Part shown: positions 37,935 through 46,614 of the stretch, in pieces | Layout of the letters: each line of letters begins with the position of its first letter | Position numbering within the stretch: the first letter of the stretch is position 1 | Assembly (NCBI GenBank): GCA_965217605.1 | Contig: CBDCJB010000012.1 | Coordinates: 434,001-498,000 of the forward strand | Direction: 5' to 3' | Length of the DNA stretch: 64,000 nt | DNA from: JAYYZW01 sp965217605 | GTDB taxonomy: Bacteria > Pseudomonadota > Gammaproteobacteria > Ga0077536 | Notes under the pieces: generated by a model | Told to the model about the DNA's origin: nothing | Databases searched by the model: none | Seen by the model: only the letters and a program-made list of their open reading frames with translations | Translations under genes and position numbers: made by a program

Positions 37935-38106
37935 GAGGATACTCCAAGTGGAATCCAAAATTGCAGCCGACATCGCGTATGAATCGGCTTATGAATTGCT
38001 AACGCAGGACGCGCGCTATGGGGTTAGGTTCTCCACTGGGTAGAGCGAACGGGCGCTCGCTAGTGCCCTGTCCCGCCTATTTGAAAAAAGGCGGAGCCGG
38101 TGGTTG

Positions 38107-39429
38107 TCAGCGACCGCCCGTCAAGGTCGAAACGCTGAACATGCGGCGGATCGCGGTGGCCTCGAACTTGGGGAAAATGACGGGATCCTTGGCCCGTGTA
38201 ACGGTCGCATCGTTCTTGACGTAGTTGACTGCAATGGAGCCCGCCCAATAGCTGACGGTGTTTTCCGGCAAACGCTGGTCGTCGTCTTCGTACGGCCGCC
38301 GGTAAACGGTCATGATGGACTTCCACACGGTGTTTTCGGCATTGAAGATCAAGGCGAGATTGACGTTATAGGTCTCTTCGTCGATGAACATGATCTTGCT
38401 CGCGACCGGATGGCCTTTCCATTTGGGTCGATGCTCGACGACAAAACACGGTCTGATCTGCCAGCGATCGTCCGGCACCCGGCTATGGGGCCCGTGCAGA
38501 TGGGCGACGGAGTCACGCGCGTTCGATACGTGCAGCACGGTCTTGCGCCCGAGATAGATCCAATCGAAATCGAGCACCTGCCCAGAGAATCCTTCGAAAT
38601 CGTCCAACGAATAGTTGGAGCCCATGAAACCGTCCGCGCGCTCCCTCGCGGAGAGCCGACGCACACGGCGTTCCGTCGGCAGATACGAATTCACCTGATC
38701 GTCCTCGTGTGGATCGATACCCCGTTCGATGACGAATTTAGTCCCTTTGACGTCGAAGGGCTCGAGGAAATCCATGAAATCCTTCCAATAGAGCCGATCG
38801 CTGTCTTCGCTGTCCACGCGGTAGCCATTTTCCGGAAAGCTGACTAAATGGCTCAGGTACACCCGGTAGTAGCTCGTACCGACGAAGCGATCGATATGGC
38901 CGCCACCCCTGTATCCTTCGATCAAGTTTCCTGACACGCCCTCGGCCAAGGGTTCGACATAGCTCATTTGAAGCTCTTCGCTCGAGTAGCCGAGGTATTG
39001 CCAGCGGTGGATCTGGTTCCAACCGATCATCAGGCCCGCTTTATCCGGGGCCGCTGCGTCTATTTGCTCGACACTGAAGGGATGGCCGGCCGAATAGTTC
39101 TGCAGGCTGCCGTCGGCGCCCAACGTCGCCTGGTCGCGATACTTCGCGGTGACGTTCTGAAAGGTTTCGTGCGGTACGTAGACTCTCGTACCCACCACCT
39201 CCATGTTGAGCTCCGGAAACGCGAATTCATCGATAACGCCCGGCGGCAGGTAAGCTTGCAATCGAGCGAGGTCCTCGGCATGGATCGCGCCCATCGCTTC
39301 GTCGCGCGTCGTCCCCTGCGCGTATTGTTCCAGCCAGGTTTGAATATCTTGCCGCGTTACGGATCCGGCGAGGGTTGGCACGCACGTGGCCCACACCAGT
39401 AAACAAACGGCAAGCCTGGCAATATTCAT
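38107..39429 (-). CDS. DUF1329 family outer-membrane/periplasmic protein
   Basis: About 440 aa from ATG 39429, just after GGAGGAAGA. Signal peptide MNIARLAVCLLVWATCVPTL. DUF1329 features: YKAxYEPLAEG-like SYVEPLAEGVSGNLIEGYRG, HVSNARDSVAHLHGPHSRVP and KIMFIDEETYNVNLALIFNA. The fold belongs to the LolA/LolB-like superfamily and often goes with lipid or solvent-related genes. Function not established. Confidence 0.88.
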   Translation of the reverse strand: MNIARLAVCLLVWATCVPTLAGSVTRQDIQTWLEQYAQGTTRDEAMGAIHAEDLARLQAYLPPGVIDEFAFPELNMEVVGTRVYVPHETFQNVTAKYRDQATLGADGSLQNYSAGHPFSVEQIDAAAPDKAGLMIGWNQIHRWQYLGYSSEELQMSYVEPLAEGVSGNLIEGYRGGGHIDRFVGTSYYRVYLSHLVSFPENGYRVDSEDSDRLYWKDFMDFLEPFDVKGTKFVIERGIDPHEDDQVNSYLPTERRVRRLSARERADGFMGSNYSLDDFEGFSGQVLDFDWIYLGRKTVLHVSNARDSVAHLHGPHSRVPDDRWQIRPCFVVEHRPKWKGHPVASKIMFIDEETYNVNLALIFNAENTVWKSIMTVYRRPYEDDDQRLPENTVSYWAGSIAVNYVKNDATVTRAKDPVIFPKFEATAIRRMFSVSTLTGGR

Positions 39430-39627
39430 TCTTCCTCCGAGCACTTCGAGCATATAACGACCGACCTAGCTAACCGGCGTGCTAGGTGGCGGTGGGTTTA
39501 ACGATGCCGTGGCCACTTTTTCTCTATATTCCTCGCGGCCACGCAGCTGCGTTTCAAAGCCCAATCTAACGGGCGAGCCATCAGCTTCCGAGGATTTGGT
39601 TTCCAGACGCGAACGATCGACCAACAA

Positions 39628-39682
39628 TAAGGTTGACAAATGCTGTTATAAGGTTGACAATATTGGCACGTAAGGTTGACAA
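39628..39682. repeat. Three direct 12-bp repeats (iterons) TAAGGTTGACAA
   Basis: Identical copies at 39628-39639, 39649-39660 and 39671-39682, 21 and 22 bases apart, so on the same face of the helix. Each contains TTGACA, the sigma-70 -35 word. They end 14 bases before the GTG start of the HTH-ATPase-STAS gene, and are most simply an autoregulatory operator bound by its winged HTH. Confidence 0.85.
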
Positions 39683-39696
39683 ACATTGGCGGATAC

Positions 39697-40731
39697 GTGA
39701 CCGGAGTTCGAACACGCGGCGAAACAATTAGACGCTACATAATCGCCAATGTTGAAAAGCACCCGAAAGACATTGCTATTGTAACTGCAACAAAGTTCGA
39801 TATTACCCGTCAAGCCGTCAATAAGCACTTAAAACGTTTGGTTGGCGTAAAAGCGCTAGTTCGGAAAGGAAACACTCGGAATCGGACTTATTCTCTTCAT
39901 CCATTAGAAGAGTGGCTGAAGCGATATGAAATTACGTCGTCATTAGAAGAAGACGTGATTTGGCGAAGTGATGTTGCGCCATCGCTGCAGCAGCTACCAG
40001 ATAATGTTTTTGAGATATGGCATTACGGATTTACAGAGATGTTCAATAACGTAATAGACCATTCGGGTGGTGAAATTGTGCGCATTAGATTTCGAAAAAC
40101 CGCTACTACCTCGGAACTCCTCCTAGGTGATAACGGAATCGGAATATTCCGAAAAATTCAAGATGGGTTGGGACTGCTAGATGAGCGGCATGCAATTTTA
40201 GAGCTCGCCAAGGGAAAATTAACCACTGATCCAGAAAATCACACTGGAGAAGGAATTTTCTTTACATCTAGGATGTTCGAAGATTTTGATATCTTGTCAG
40301 GTGGGACATTTTTTATGCATCGATTCGATGATGATGGAGATTGGATCCTAGAAAGTGAGGATTCACCTGGCACCTGGGTTTGGATGAAACTGAATAATCA
40401 CACTGCAAGAACGACGAAAAAGATCTTTGACCAGTATTCTTCGGAAGAGGAATTCGGGTTTACTAAAACCGTGGTTCCGGTACGACTCGCCCAATACGAT
40501 GATGACAAACTAGTTTCTCGCTCACAAGCGAAACGGTTACTCGCCAGGGTTGACCGTTTCAAAACGGTAATTTTTGATTTCCAAGGCGTTGATTCGATAG
40601 GACAGGCATTCGCTGATGAAATATTCCGAGTGTTTGACTTGAAACATCCAGAAATTGAACTTATTTCGATAAAGACAAACTCAGCCGTCAAACGAATGAT
40701 TACTCGAGCAAAGTCGTCTATGTCCACCTAA
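39697..40731 (+). CDS. Winged HTH - GHKL ATPase - STAS-like (DUF4325) protein
   Basis: 344 aa from GTG 39697; a TTG at 39676 lies inside the third iteron and is less likely. N-terminal HTH (about 1-75: FDITRQAVNKHLKRLV). A GHKL ATPase core follows, with N-box YGFTEMFNNVIDHSGG, G1 LLGDNGIGIF and G2 TGEGIFFTSRMFEDF. The C-terminal DUF4325 STAS-like segment reads TVIFDFQGVDSIGQAFADEI. No phospho-acceptor His domain. Clearly richer in A/T than its neighbours, so probably acquired. Similar proteins are annotated only as ATP-binding proteins; function unknown. Confidence 0.88.
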   Translation: MTGVRTRGETIRRYIIANVEKHPKDIAIVTATKFDITRQAVNKHLKRLVGVKALVRKGNTRNRTYSLHPLEEWLKRYEITSSLEEDVIWRSDVAPSLQQLPDNVFEIWHYGFTEMFNNVIDHSGGEIVRIRFRKTATTSELLLGDNGIGIFRKIQDGLGLLDERHAILELAKGKLTTDPENHTGEGIFFTSRMFEDFDILSGGTFFMHRFDDDGDWILESEDSPGTWVWMKLNNHTARTTKKIFDQYSSEEEFGFTKTVVPVRLAQYDDDKLVSRSQAKRLLARVDRFKTVIFDFQGVDSIGQAFADEIFRVFDLKHPEIELISIKTNSAVKRMITRAKSSMST

Positions 40732-40787
40732 CATCGAGTTTATCCCACTGCACCGCTGTTTTGTTTACCGCTTCGCACGAGGCGGAT

Positions 40788-41552
40788 TCAGCGTAGACCG
40801 AGTATCCAGCCTTCGAGTTTTACCTGCCGGTGCTCCGGCAGCGTCAACGGCGGATTGAAATACTCCCTGAGCGCACCGCGCGCATCCATATCCTGCAGCC
40901 ACATGGCGACCGCGTAGGCGTCCTGTTGATCGGGTGAGCGATCGGCCCGCGGATATCGCCGCCTCACCAGCGACGGATAGATCTCGGCGACGACACAGCG
41001 GCCTGTCTCGACACCGAAGCCGTCAAACGGCCAGAAATGCGTCCTAGCTTTGAGATCCGGGTTGTTTCGCAGCCGCTTGAGCCACGGGATACCGGCGTGG
41101 GTCGATTTCGCGACAGAACCTTGCACATCGAAATGAAACACGCTCTTGGCCGCGCCCGTCCAGCTTTCACACAGGCGTAGCTCGTCGCTCGTACCGCTGG
41201 GCGGGTTCTTATCGCGCACTCGATCCACCCACATATGATCGTGATCGGTCGGCCAGTAGGCGCAGAAGTGATCGAGGAAATCATCCCAGCTGCCGAGTTG
41301 GTGCCGCTTGAAATAGCTCAGCGGAAAAGAAAACCCATGATCGATACCGATGATGCAAGGCGCGTCACCGGCCAGTTGTTCTTCGACGAAGCGGGCAACC
41401 TCTTTGCGACACCAGTTTCGCGCACCCTTGTCGTACGGTCGAACCGCTACGGCAGGCTTCCCGCTTTCACATCGATACACCTGCAAGCCGCGCACCCGCG
41501 AGACCGGCGCCCGGGCGCCCGAATAATCGATACCGATATATCGGGAGAACAT
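40788..41552 (-). CDS. DUF429-like predicted RNase H-fold nuclease
   Basis: 254 aa starting MFSRYIGIDYSGARAPVSRV, with the Asp-containing first strand of an RNase H-like fold. Then CIIGIDHGFSFPLSYF and, near the end, RSPDQQDAYAVAMWLQDMD, where the Asp in QQDAYA corresponds to the last acidic residue of DUF429-type proteins. Family membership is inferred from this pattern. Sixteen bases after the ChaC gene on the same strand. Confidence 0.65.
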   Translation of the reverse strand: MFSRYIGIDYSGARAPVSRVRGLQVYRCESGKPAVAVRPYDKGARNWCRKEVARFVEEQLAGDAPCIIGIDHGFSFPLSYFKRHQLGSWDDFLDHFCAYWPTDHDHMWVDRVRDKNPPSGTSDELRLCESWTGAAKSVFHFDVQGSVAKSTHAGIPWLKRLRNNPDLKARTHFWPFDGFGVETGRCVVAEIYPSLVRRRYPRADRSPDQQDAYAVAMWLQDMDARGALREYFNPPLTLPEHRQVKLEGWILGLR

Positions 41553-41567
41553 GGATGGATACGCGGC

Positions 41568-42092
41568 TTAATCTGTGGCCGTAGTTCCCAAGGCCCGCCG
41601 GAGGCCGTGCACTTCTTCGTCGTACACGCCCATCTCGTCCAAGGCGGTGACGAGGCGCAGCAGATATTCAACATTCGATCCACTGGGACCCACGGCGGTT
41701 GCGATCTGTGCCGCCACTTCGTCGATCGGCGCAGGCCCGACGAAGCTCGGATTCGCAGGCCCCGCAACATACGTAAATCCCGGTATGAACTGCCCGCGAT
41801 CGAATTCGATGTCGACCGCGACTTGTTCGTAGCCGTTCTTCTCGCGGTGATCGAGATCCGCGATGACCTGCTGGGCGCCGGTTGCGTGGAGTTGAAACGC
41901 CCTGCCCCAGCAACTCGCCCCGGCCTCCTCGACCAGGGTGACGACGCGCCCCGGTGCGGCGGGAACACCGCGGTGGTCGGGAGACGCCTGCCAAAAGCGG
42001 CGGCGCCAACCATGAATGACGGCTTTACGGCTCGTTTGGTACGGAAAAGCGGGCCGCCAGATGAGCGAACCGTAGCCGAAAATCCACGTCAT
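41568..42092 (-). CDS. Glutathione-specific gamma-glutamylcyclotransferase (ChaC family)
   Basis: 174 aa starting MTWIFGYGSLIWRPAFPYQT, the YGSL substrate-binding motif. Then GVPAAPGRVVTLVEEAGASC and LDHREKNGYEQVAVDIEF, where the Glu of REKNGY is the catalytic acid position. Degrades glutathione to 5-oxoproline and Cys-Gly in the cytosol. Forms a two-gene unit with the downstream DUF429-like gene. Confidence 0.9.
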   Translation of the reverse strand: MTWIFGYGSLIWRPAFPYQTSRKAVIHGWRRRFWQASPDHRGVPAAPGRVVTLVEEAGASCWGRAFQLHATGAQQVIADLDHREKNGYEQVAVDIEFDRGQFIPGFTYVAGPANPSFVGPAPIDEVAAQIATAVGPSGSNVEYLLRLVTALDEMGVYDEEVHGLRRALGTTATD

Positions 42093-42112
42093 GGTCGTCG
42101 AATCCTAGTCGT

Positions 42113-42898
42113 TTGAGCACGCATTTTCGCGAGATCTTCGGATTAGAGCGTGCGAAACTCAAGCATCGAAACCGTGAGGACATACAGCTGATCGTCTTCG
42201 GTCATCGGGGCGCCGCGGGTCACGCGCCGGAAAATACCTTGCCGTCGATCGAATTCGCGCTGACAGCGGGTGTCGACGGGGTCGAGATCGATGTACGCCT
42301 CCTCGACGACGCCATCATCGTACTGCACGACGTAACCGTCGATCGCACCACATCGGGGAGCGGACACTACAAGTCGATGTCGCTCGATCGGCTGCGCAGC
42401 CTGGACGCAGGCGGCGGCGCGCCTATCCCCCTACTGCAAGAAGTCGTCGATCTCATCGACGGACGCGTGGACCTCAACGTGGAAGTGAAGGAACCCGGGA
42501 TTGCGGCCCAGGTCGTCGACGCATTGATGGCCATGACCGCCTCGCGAGCCCAGTGGCGTTCACGAATCTTATTGTCATCCTTCGATGTAGCGACGACTTA
42601 TCAACTCGCGCGGGAGCGTGGCGAAATGCGGTTGGGGATCCTCTATGAAGACAGCTTTGACAGTGCGTTGGCCCGGGCTAAAACGCTCGGCGCTTATTCC
42701 CTGCACATGTCGGGCCGATCGATCGAACTCGACGACATCGCGCTCACGCACGCGAACAACATCGCCGTGTTCGTTTATACGGTTAACGAACAAGCCGATA
42801 TTCTCCGTTGCGCCGAAGCCCGGGTGGACGGTGTGTTCTCCGACTACCCCGACCGCGTCGTGGCGTTCAACCGGGGTCTGGGCAAGCAGGGCGATTGA
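42113..42898 (+). CDS. Glycerophosphodiester phosphodiesterase
   Basis: 261 aa. GDPD TIM-barrel motifs: FGHRGAAGHAPENTLPSIEF with catalytic His-Arg, GVEIDVRLLDDAIIVLHDVT with the metal ligands, VDLNVEVKEPG, and VYTVNEQADILRCAEARVDG near the end. Releases glycerol-3-phosphate from deacylated phospholipids. TTG start uncertain, since the conserved part begins about residue 27. Immediately upstream of glpK and glpD, forming a glycerol/G3P catabolic unit. Confidence 0.9.
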   Translation: MSTHFREIFGLERAKLKHRNREDIQLIVFGHRGAAGHAPENTLPSIEFALTAGVDGVEIDVRLLDDAIIVLHDVTVDRTTSGSGHYKSMSLDRLRSLDAGGGAPIPLLQEVVDLIDGRVDLNVEVKEPGIAAQVVDALMAMTASRAQWRSRILLSSFDVATTYQLARERGEMRLGILYEDSFDSALARAKTLGAYSLHMSGRSIELDDIALTHANNIAVFVYTVNEQADILRCAEARVDGVFSDYPDRVVAFNRGLGKQGD

Positions 42899-42932
42899 GT
42901 AGCCTGGATGTAGCGTAGCGGAATCCGGGTTC

Positions 42933-44435
42933 ATGCCTATATCGGATCACATCCTCGCCCTCGATCAAGGAACGACGAGCTCGCGCGCGATCGTCTTCGA
43001 AAGCTCGGGTCGCATCGCGGGAATCGCACAGCAGGAATTCCGACAGATCTACCCGCATGCCGGATGGGTCGAACACGATCCGCGCGCGATCCGCGATACG
43101 CAGTTCGCCGTTGCGCGCGCCGCGTTGGTCGACGCCGGTATCACCGCAGGCGATCTCGCGGCGATAGGCATTACCAATCAGCGCGAGACCACCATCCTGT
43201 GGGATCGGCGTACGGGCGAACCCGTCGCGAACGCGCTCGTATGGCAGGACCGGCGCACCGCGCCTTTGTGCGAAGCGGTGCGGGCGACGGGCGCGGAAGA
43301 GCTGGTGCGCGAGAAGACGGGTCTGTTGCTCGATCCCTATTTTTCTGCATCGAAGATCCGCTGGCTGCTCGACGCTATCGACGGCCTGCGCGACCGTGCC
43401 GAACGCGGCGAGCTCGCGTTCGGCACGGTCGACAGCTGGCTCGTCTGGCATCTGACCGGCGGCGAGGTGCATACGACTGACGCCACGAATGCGTCACGCA
43501 CCATGCTCTACAACATCCGGACGGGCGATTGGGATGAAGAGCTCCTGACGTTATGGCAGATCCCCCGATCATTGCTACCTGCGGTCTGTGATACGAGCGG
43601 TGTATGTGCATCGACGCGGTTGTTTGGAAAAGAAGTGCCCATTTCGGGTATCGCAGGCGATCAACAGGCGGCCTTGTTCGGCCAGGCCTGCTTCGACCCG
43701 GGCATGGCCAAGTGCACCTACGGCACCGGTTGTTTCATCTTGATGGCGACCGGCAGCGAGGCGCCGATTTCACGGAACGGCCTGCTGACCACGGTCGCGG
43801 GGCGCAGTTCCGGCGTAACCGAATACGCGTTGGAAGGCAGCGTGTTCATGGGTGGCGCGACCGTCCAATGGTTGCGCGACGGCCTCGGTATTATCGAAGA
43901 CGCTGCCGCGGTCGAGGCGCTCGCCCGTGAAGTCGAGCACAGCGACGGCGTCGTACTGGTGCCGGCGTTCGCGGGTCTCGGCGCCCCACATTGGGACCCG
44001 CATGCGCGTGCGGTTTTGATCGGCATGACGCGGGCGACGACCAAGGCCCACATCGCGCGCGCCGCGCTGGACGGCATCGCCTGGCAGGTGGCCGACGTGA
44101 TCACCGTCATGGCCGCCGATGCCGAAATCGACCTTGCCGAGCTGCGCGTCGACGGTGGCGCCAGTGCAAACGATCTGCTGATGCAGTGTCAGGCCGATTT
44201 CATCGCGGCGCCCATCGTGCGGCCGCGCAACGTCGAATGCACAGCCTACGGCGCCGCGTTGCTGGCTGGACTCAGCGTCGGGATCTTCAAGGATCGCCAG
44301 GCGATCGCCGATAGCTGGCAAGCGGAAGCGCGCTTTCAACCGCGGCTTTCCTACGCGGACGTCGCGGAGCGCCGCCTGCGCTGGACGCGAGCGGTGGAAA
44401 AATCCCGACATTGGTATTCCGCAACCTCCGATTGA
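42933..44435 (+). CDS. glpK: Glycerol kinase GlpK
   Basis: 500 aa, full length. FGGY kinase with ILALDQGTTSSRAIVFESSG at the N-terminus, GITNQRETTILWDRRTG, TFHTTDATNASRT-like HTTDATNASRTMLYNIRTG and ATP-site GGATVQWLRDGLGII. Phosphorylates glycerol to glycerol-3-phosphate. Starts 34 bases after the GDPD gene; glpD follows after 19 bases. Confidence 0.97.
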   Translation: MPISDHILALDQGTTSSRAIVFESSGRIAGIAQQEFRQIYPHAGWVEHDPRAIRDTQFAVARAALVDAGITAGDLAAIGITNQRETTILWDRRTGEPVANALVWQDRRTAPLCEAVRATGAEELVREKTGLLLDPYFSASKIRWLLDAIDGLRDRAERGELAFGTVDSWLVWHLTGGEVHTTDATNASRTMLYNIRTGDWDEELLTLWQIPRSLLPAVCDTSGVCASTRLFGKEVPISGIAGDQQAALFGQACFDPGMAKCTYGTGCFILMATGSEAPISRNGLLTTVAGRSSGVTEYALEGSVFMGGATVQWLRDGLGIIEDAAAVEALAREVEHSDGVVLVPAFAGLGAPHWDPHARAVLIGMTRATTKAHIARAALDGIAWQVADVITVMAADAEIDLAELRVDGGASANDLLMQCQADFIAAPIVRPRNVECTAYGAALLAGLSVGIFKDRQAIADSWQAEARFQPRLSYADVAERRLRWTRAVEKSRHWYSATSD

Positions 44436-44454
44436 ATCAGGGGCCGTCGGCTGC

Positions 44455-45165
44455 ATGAATCGCTCAGCGTTCCTGGAACGCATTTCGACATCGGATCCGA
44501 ATTTTGACGTGGTCGTGATCGGCGGCGGTGCGAACGGCGCCGGCATCGCTTTGGACGCTGCGGGACGCGGCTTGTCGGTGCTGTTGCTGGAGCGCGGGGA
44601 TTTCGGGTGCGGGACGTCGTCGCGCAGCAGCAAACTCATCCACGGCGGCGTCCGTTACCTGGCTTTGGGGCAGTTCGGATTGATCCGCGAAGCGCTCGCC
44701 GAACGCGCACTGTTATTGAACAATGCCAGTGCGATCGTCAAGCCGCTACCTTTCGTGATCCCCGCGGCGAGCCGCCTGGAGCTATTCAAGTTCGCGGCCG
44801 GTCTCAAGCTTTACGATTGGCTTGCGCGGGCGAAGCGGGTGGGGTCGAGCAAAACCCTCGGTGCGCATGAAGCGCGCGCGCTCGTGCCGGGGCTGAAGCC
44901 GCACGACAGCGTCGGTGCGGCGTGCTATTTCGACGCCCATTTCGATGACGCTCGCCTGCTCACGGCCATTCTGAACACCGCCGCGGTGCGCGGTGCCGTG
45001 GTGTTGAACTATTGCGAAGTCACTGAACTCCTCAAGGGTCCGGGCGGTCGAGTCTGCGGCGTCAGGGCGCTCGACCGAATCGCTGGCCAGCCCTACGAAA
45101 TCGGCGCGCGTTGCGTCATCAATGCTGACGTCGTTGGCTCAAGTCCAACTATGGTTATCACTTAA
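44455..45165 (+). pseudogene. glpD: Aerobic glycerol-3-phosphate dehydrogenase GlpD, 3'-truncated
   Basis: The first about 224 residues are normal: FAD motif VVVIGGGANGAGIALDAAGR, SSRSSKLIHGGVRYLA and DARLLTAILNTAAVRGAVVL. After RCVINA the family would continue TGPF; here it reads DVVGSSPTMVIT and stops. More than half of the about 500-aa enzyme is missing and is not found in the remaining 19 kb. The cut at about 45123 marks the left edge of foreign DNA. Without GlpD, glycerol use would need another copy. Confidence 0.92.
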
Positions 45166-45376
45166 AAATCAATAGGATAGGCGATTTACGAAGCTGCTCA
45201 AATTCGCACGCTTCCATGCTCGTAAGTGCACTGTAAGTGCAACTGAGACGCATGCTCGATTAGAGAAATGACGCCAGAAAGCCCCATTTGCGTTTTGGCG
45301 CGAGATCTCAGCGCACAGCGAATCTAGCTATAGAGTCGAGATCTCGCAATGGCGGCGAAATGGAACGCGTTGATGT
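45166..45376. other. Non-coding island edge with a hairpin element
   Basis: After the glpD break no gene is seen until the small minus-strand gene at 45377. GTTGGCTCAAGTCCAAC at 45132-45148 resembles a tRNA T-arm (five-base stem, seven-base loop) but no acceptor follows. The imperfect hairpin at 45270-45377 is a diverged member of the hairpin repeat family. Confidence 0.45.
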
Positions 45377-45377
45377 C
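45270..45377. repeat. Hairpin repeat, copy 4 (diverged)
   Basis: The two arms, ACGCCAGAAAGCCCCATTTG... and the complement of ...CGAAATGGAACGCG, form a long imperfect stem closed by a loop flanked with GAGATCTC on both sides. The core GAGATCTCGCAATGG is shared with copies at 49.4 and 62.6 kb. It directly abuts the stop of the 56-aa gene and may terminate it. Confidence 0.6.
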
Positions 45378-45547
45378 TATTTTCGACGTGTCAAACGTTG
45401 CTTCGTCTCACTCACGATTTTTTCAGGGTTCACGTTGAACGGACGAGATGTAGTTTTCTGTTGCGGTGGGGTGTTCGCCATCCGACCGACAGCTTCATCA
45501 CGCCGCCTGGTAATCTCAGCTTTGCTATATTCGTTATTCTTTTCCAT
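45377..45547 (-). CDS. Small hypothetical protein, 56 aa
   Basis: ATG 45547 lies two bases after the HNH remnant's stop (TAACGATGG). Sequence MEKNNEYSKAEITRRRDEAV, then GRMANTPPQQKTTSRPFNVN; basic and hydrophilic. Short proteins of the pattern YSxxEixRRxDexxxxxxxTPPxP are common beside nuclease and toxin genes. Function unknown. Confidence 0.65.
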   Translation of the reverse strand: MEKNNEYSKAEITRRRDEAVGRMANTPPQQKTTSRPFNVNPEKIVSETKQRLTRRK

Positions 45548-45549
45548 CG

Positions 45550-45724
45550 TTAGTTCTTTATCGCAGTGTTGCAGTATGGATGTACTAGATCGCCGTTGGA
45601 TGCGTCACCTAATCCACTTTCTCTCACGGGAACGATGTGATCATAGGAGATTGACTTCCTGGGATCGAGTTTGCCGCCGCAGATTGGACACTCAAGCGCG
45701 CTCTCAAGAGCCTTACGCACAAAG
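45550..45724 (-). pseudogene. HNH endonuclease C-terminal remnant
   Basis: About 57 codons ending in TAA at 45550-45552: HFVRKALESALECPICGGKL, SISYDHIVPVRESGLGDASN, GDLVHPYCNTAIKN. This is a complete HNH zinc-finger core (CxxC, DHIVP, N, HxxC). The N-terminal part is missing; the frame enters the IS3 element at 45725. The same arrangement of residues occurs at the C-terminus of some DUF262 proteins, so the parent may have been one. Confidence 0.8.
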
Positions 45725-45765
45725 TGGAGTTGCCCCGTTTCCGTGGACGGTATGGCGCTTGGGTT

Positions 45766-46614
45766 TCAAGCAGCCTGTTGATAATTATTTTCATAGTTTA
45801 GCGGTGATTGCTGACCGAGGGATGAGTGACGACGGTGTGGGTTGTACCAGCCTTCGATGAACTCGAAGATCGCCATCTTCGCGTCGGCCTGCGTCTTGAA
45901 ACTGTGGCGGTCGATGAGTTCGCATTCGAGCGTCGCGAAGAAGCTCTCGGCCATCGCGTTATCGTAGCAATCGCCGACCGATCCCATCGACGGTTGTACA
46001 CCCATTAACCGGCAGCGCTTGCCGAAGGCGAACGAAGTGTACTGGCAGCCCTGGTCACTGTGATGGATCACATTCTTCGGTCGACGCTGCCATAGCGCCA
46101 TGTTGAGCGCCTCGAGCACGAGCTCAGTGCGCAGATGCGTCGCCATCGACCAGCCTACGACGCGCCGACTGAATGCATCGACGACAACCGCCAGATACAC
46201 GAACCCCGCCCACGTCGGCACGTCGGTCACGTCAGCAACCCACAGTGCGTCCGGCCGCGAAGCCACGAAGTGACGCTCGACCAGATCCGGCGCCGGGCGG
46301 GCATCGTGATCGCGGCGTGTCGTGCGCGTCCTTGTGCGTCGACTCACCCCGGCCAAACCCCATTCACGCAGCAGCCTGGCGACGCGCTTGCGACCCACGT
46401 GCGTCCCCTCATCCGCGAGCTCGGCGTGAATACGCGGTGCCCCATAGGTGCCTCGACTCCAGCTGTGGATGGCCTGGATACGTGCCCTGAGTTGCGCGTC
46501 GCGCTTCGACCGCGCTGAGGGTTCACGTGTCCGACACGCGTAGTAGCCACTCGGGGAGACACCGAGTAGCCGGCACATCGGCGCGATCCGGTAGGTGGCC
46601 TGATTCACTCTCAT
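45766..46614 (-). CDS. IS3-family transposase OrfB
   Basis: 282 aa. HTH_21 region: MCRLLGVSPSGYYACRTREP and SRGTYGAPRIHAELADEG. DDE integrase core: DALWVADVTDVPTWAGFVYL with the first Asp, NVIHHSDQGCQYTSFAFGKR with the second, and GDCYDNAMAESFFATLECEL with the Glu. C-terminal YNPHRRHSSLGQQSPLNYE. Overlaps orfA by 4 bases, normal for frameshift-made OrfAB. Confidence 0.95.
   Translation of the reverse strand: MRVNQATYRIAPMCRLLGVSPSGYYACRTREPSARSKRDAQLRARIQAIHSWSRGTYGAPRIHAELADEGTHVGRKRVARLLREWGLAGVSRRTRTRTTRRDHDARPAPDLVERHFVASRPDALWVADVTDVPTWAGFVYLAVVVDAFSRRVVGWSMATHLRTELVLEALNMALWQRRPKNVIHHSDQGCQYTSFAFGKRCRLMGVQPSMGSVGDCYDNAMAESFFATLECELIDRHSFKTQADAKMAIFEFIEGWYNPHRRHSSLGQQSPLNYENNYQQAA

Noticed and set aside
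39628..39682. Iterons as a plasmid-type replication origin
   Set aside because: No replication initiator or partition genes; the adjacent gene encodes an HTH-ATPase-STAS protein, so an operator is simpler.
45132..45148. T-arm-like sequence as an att site in a tRNA gene
   Set aside because: No acceptor, anticodon or D-arm sequence surrounds it, and no integrase gene is found nearby.
45288..45860. A 190-codon plus-strand frame over the island edge
   Set aside because: It runs antisense through the 56-aa gene, the HNH remnant and the IS3 end, with no family-like text.
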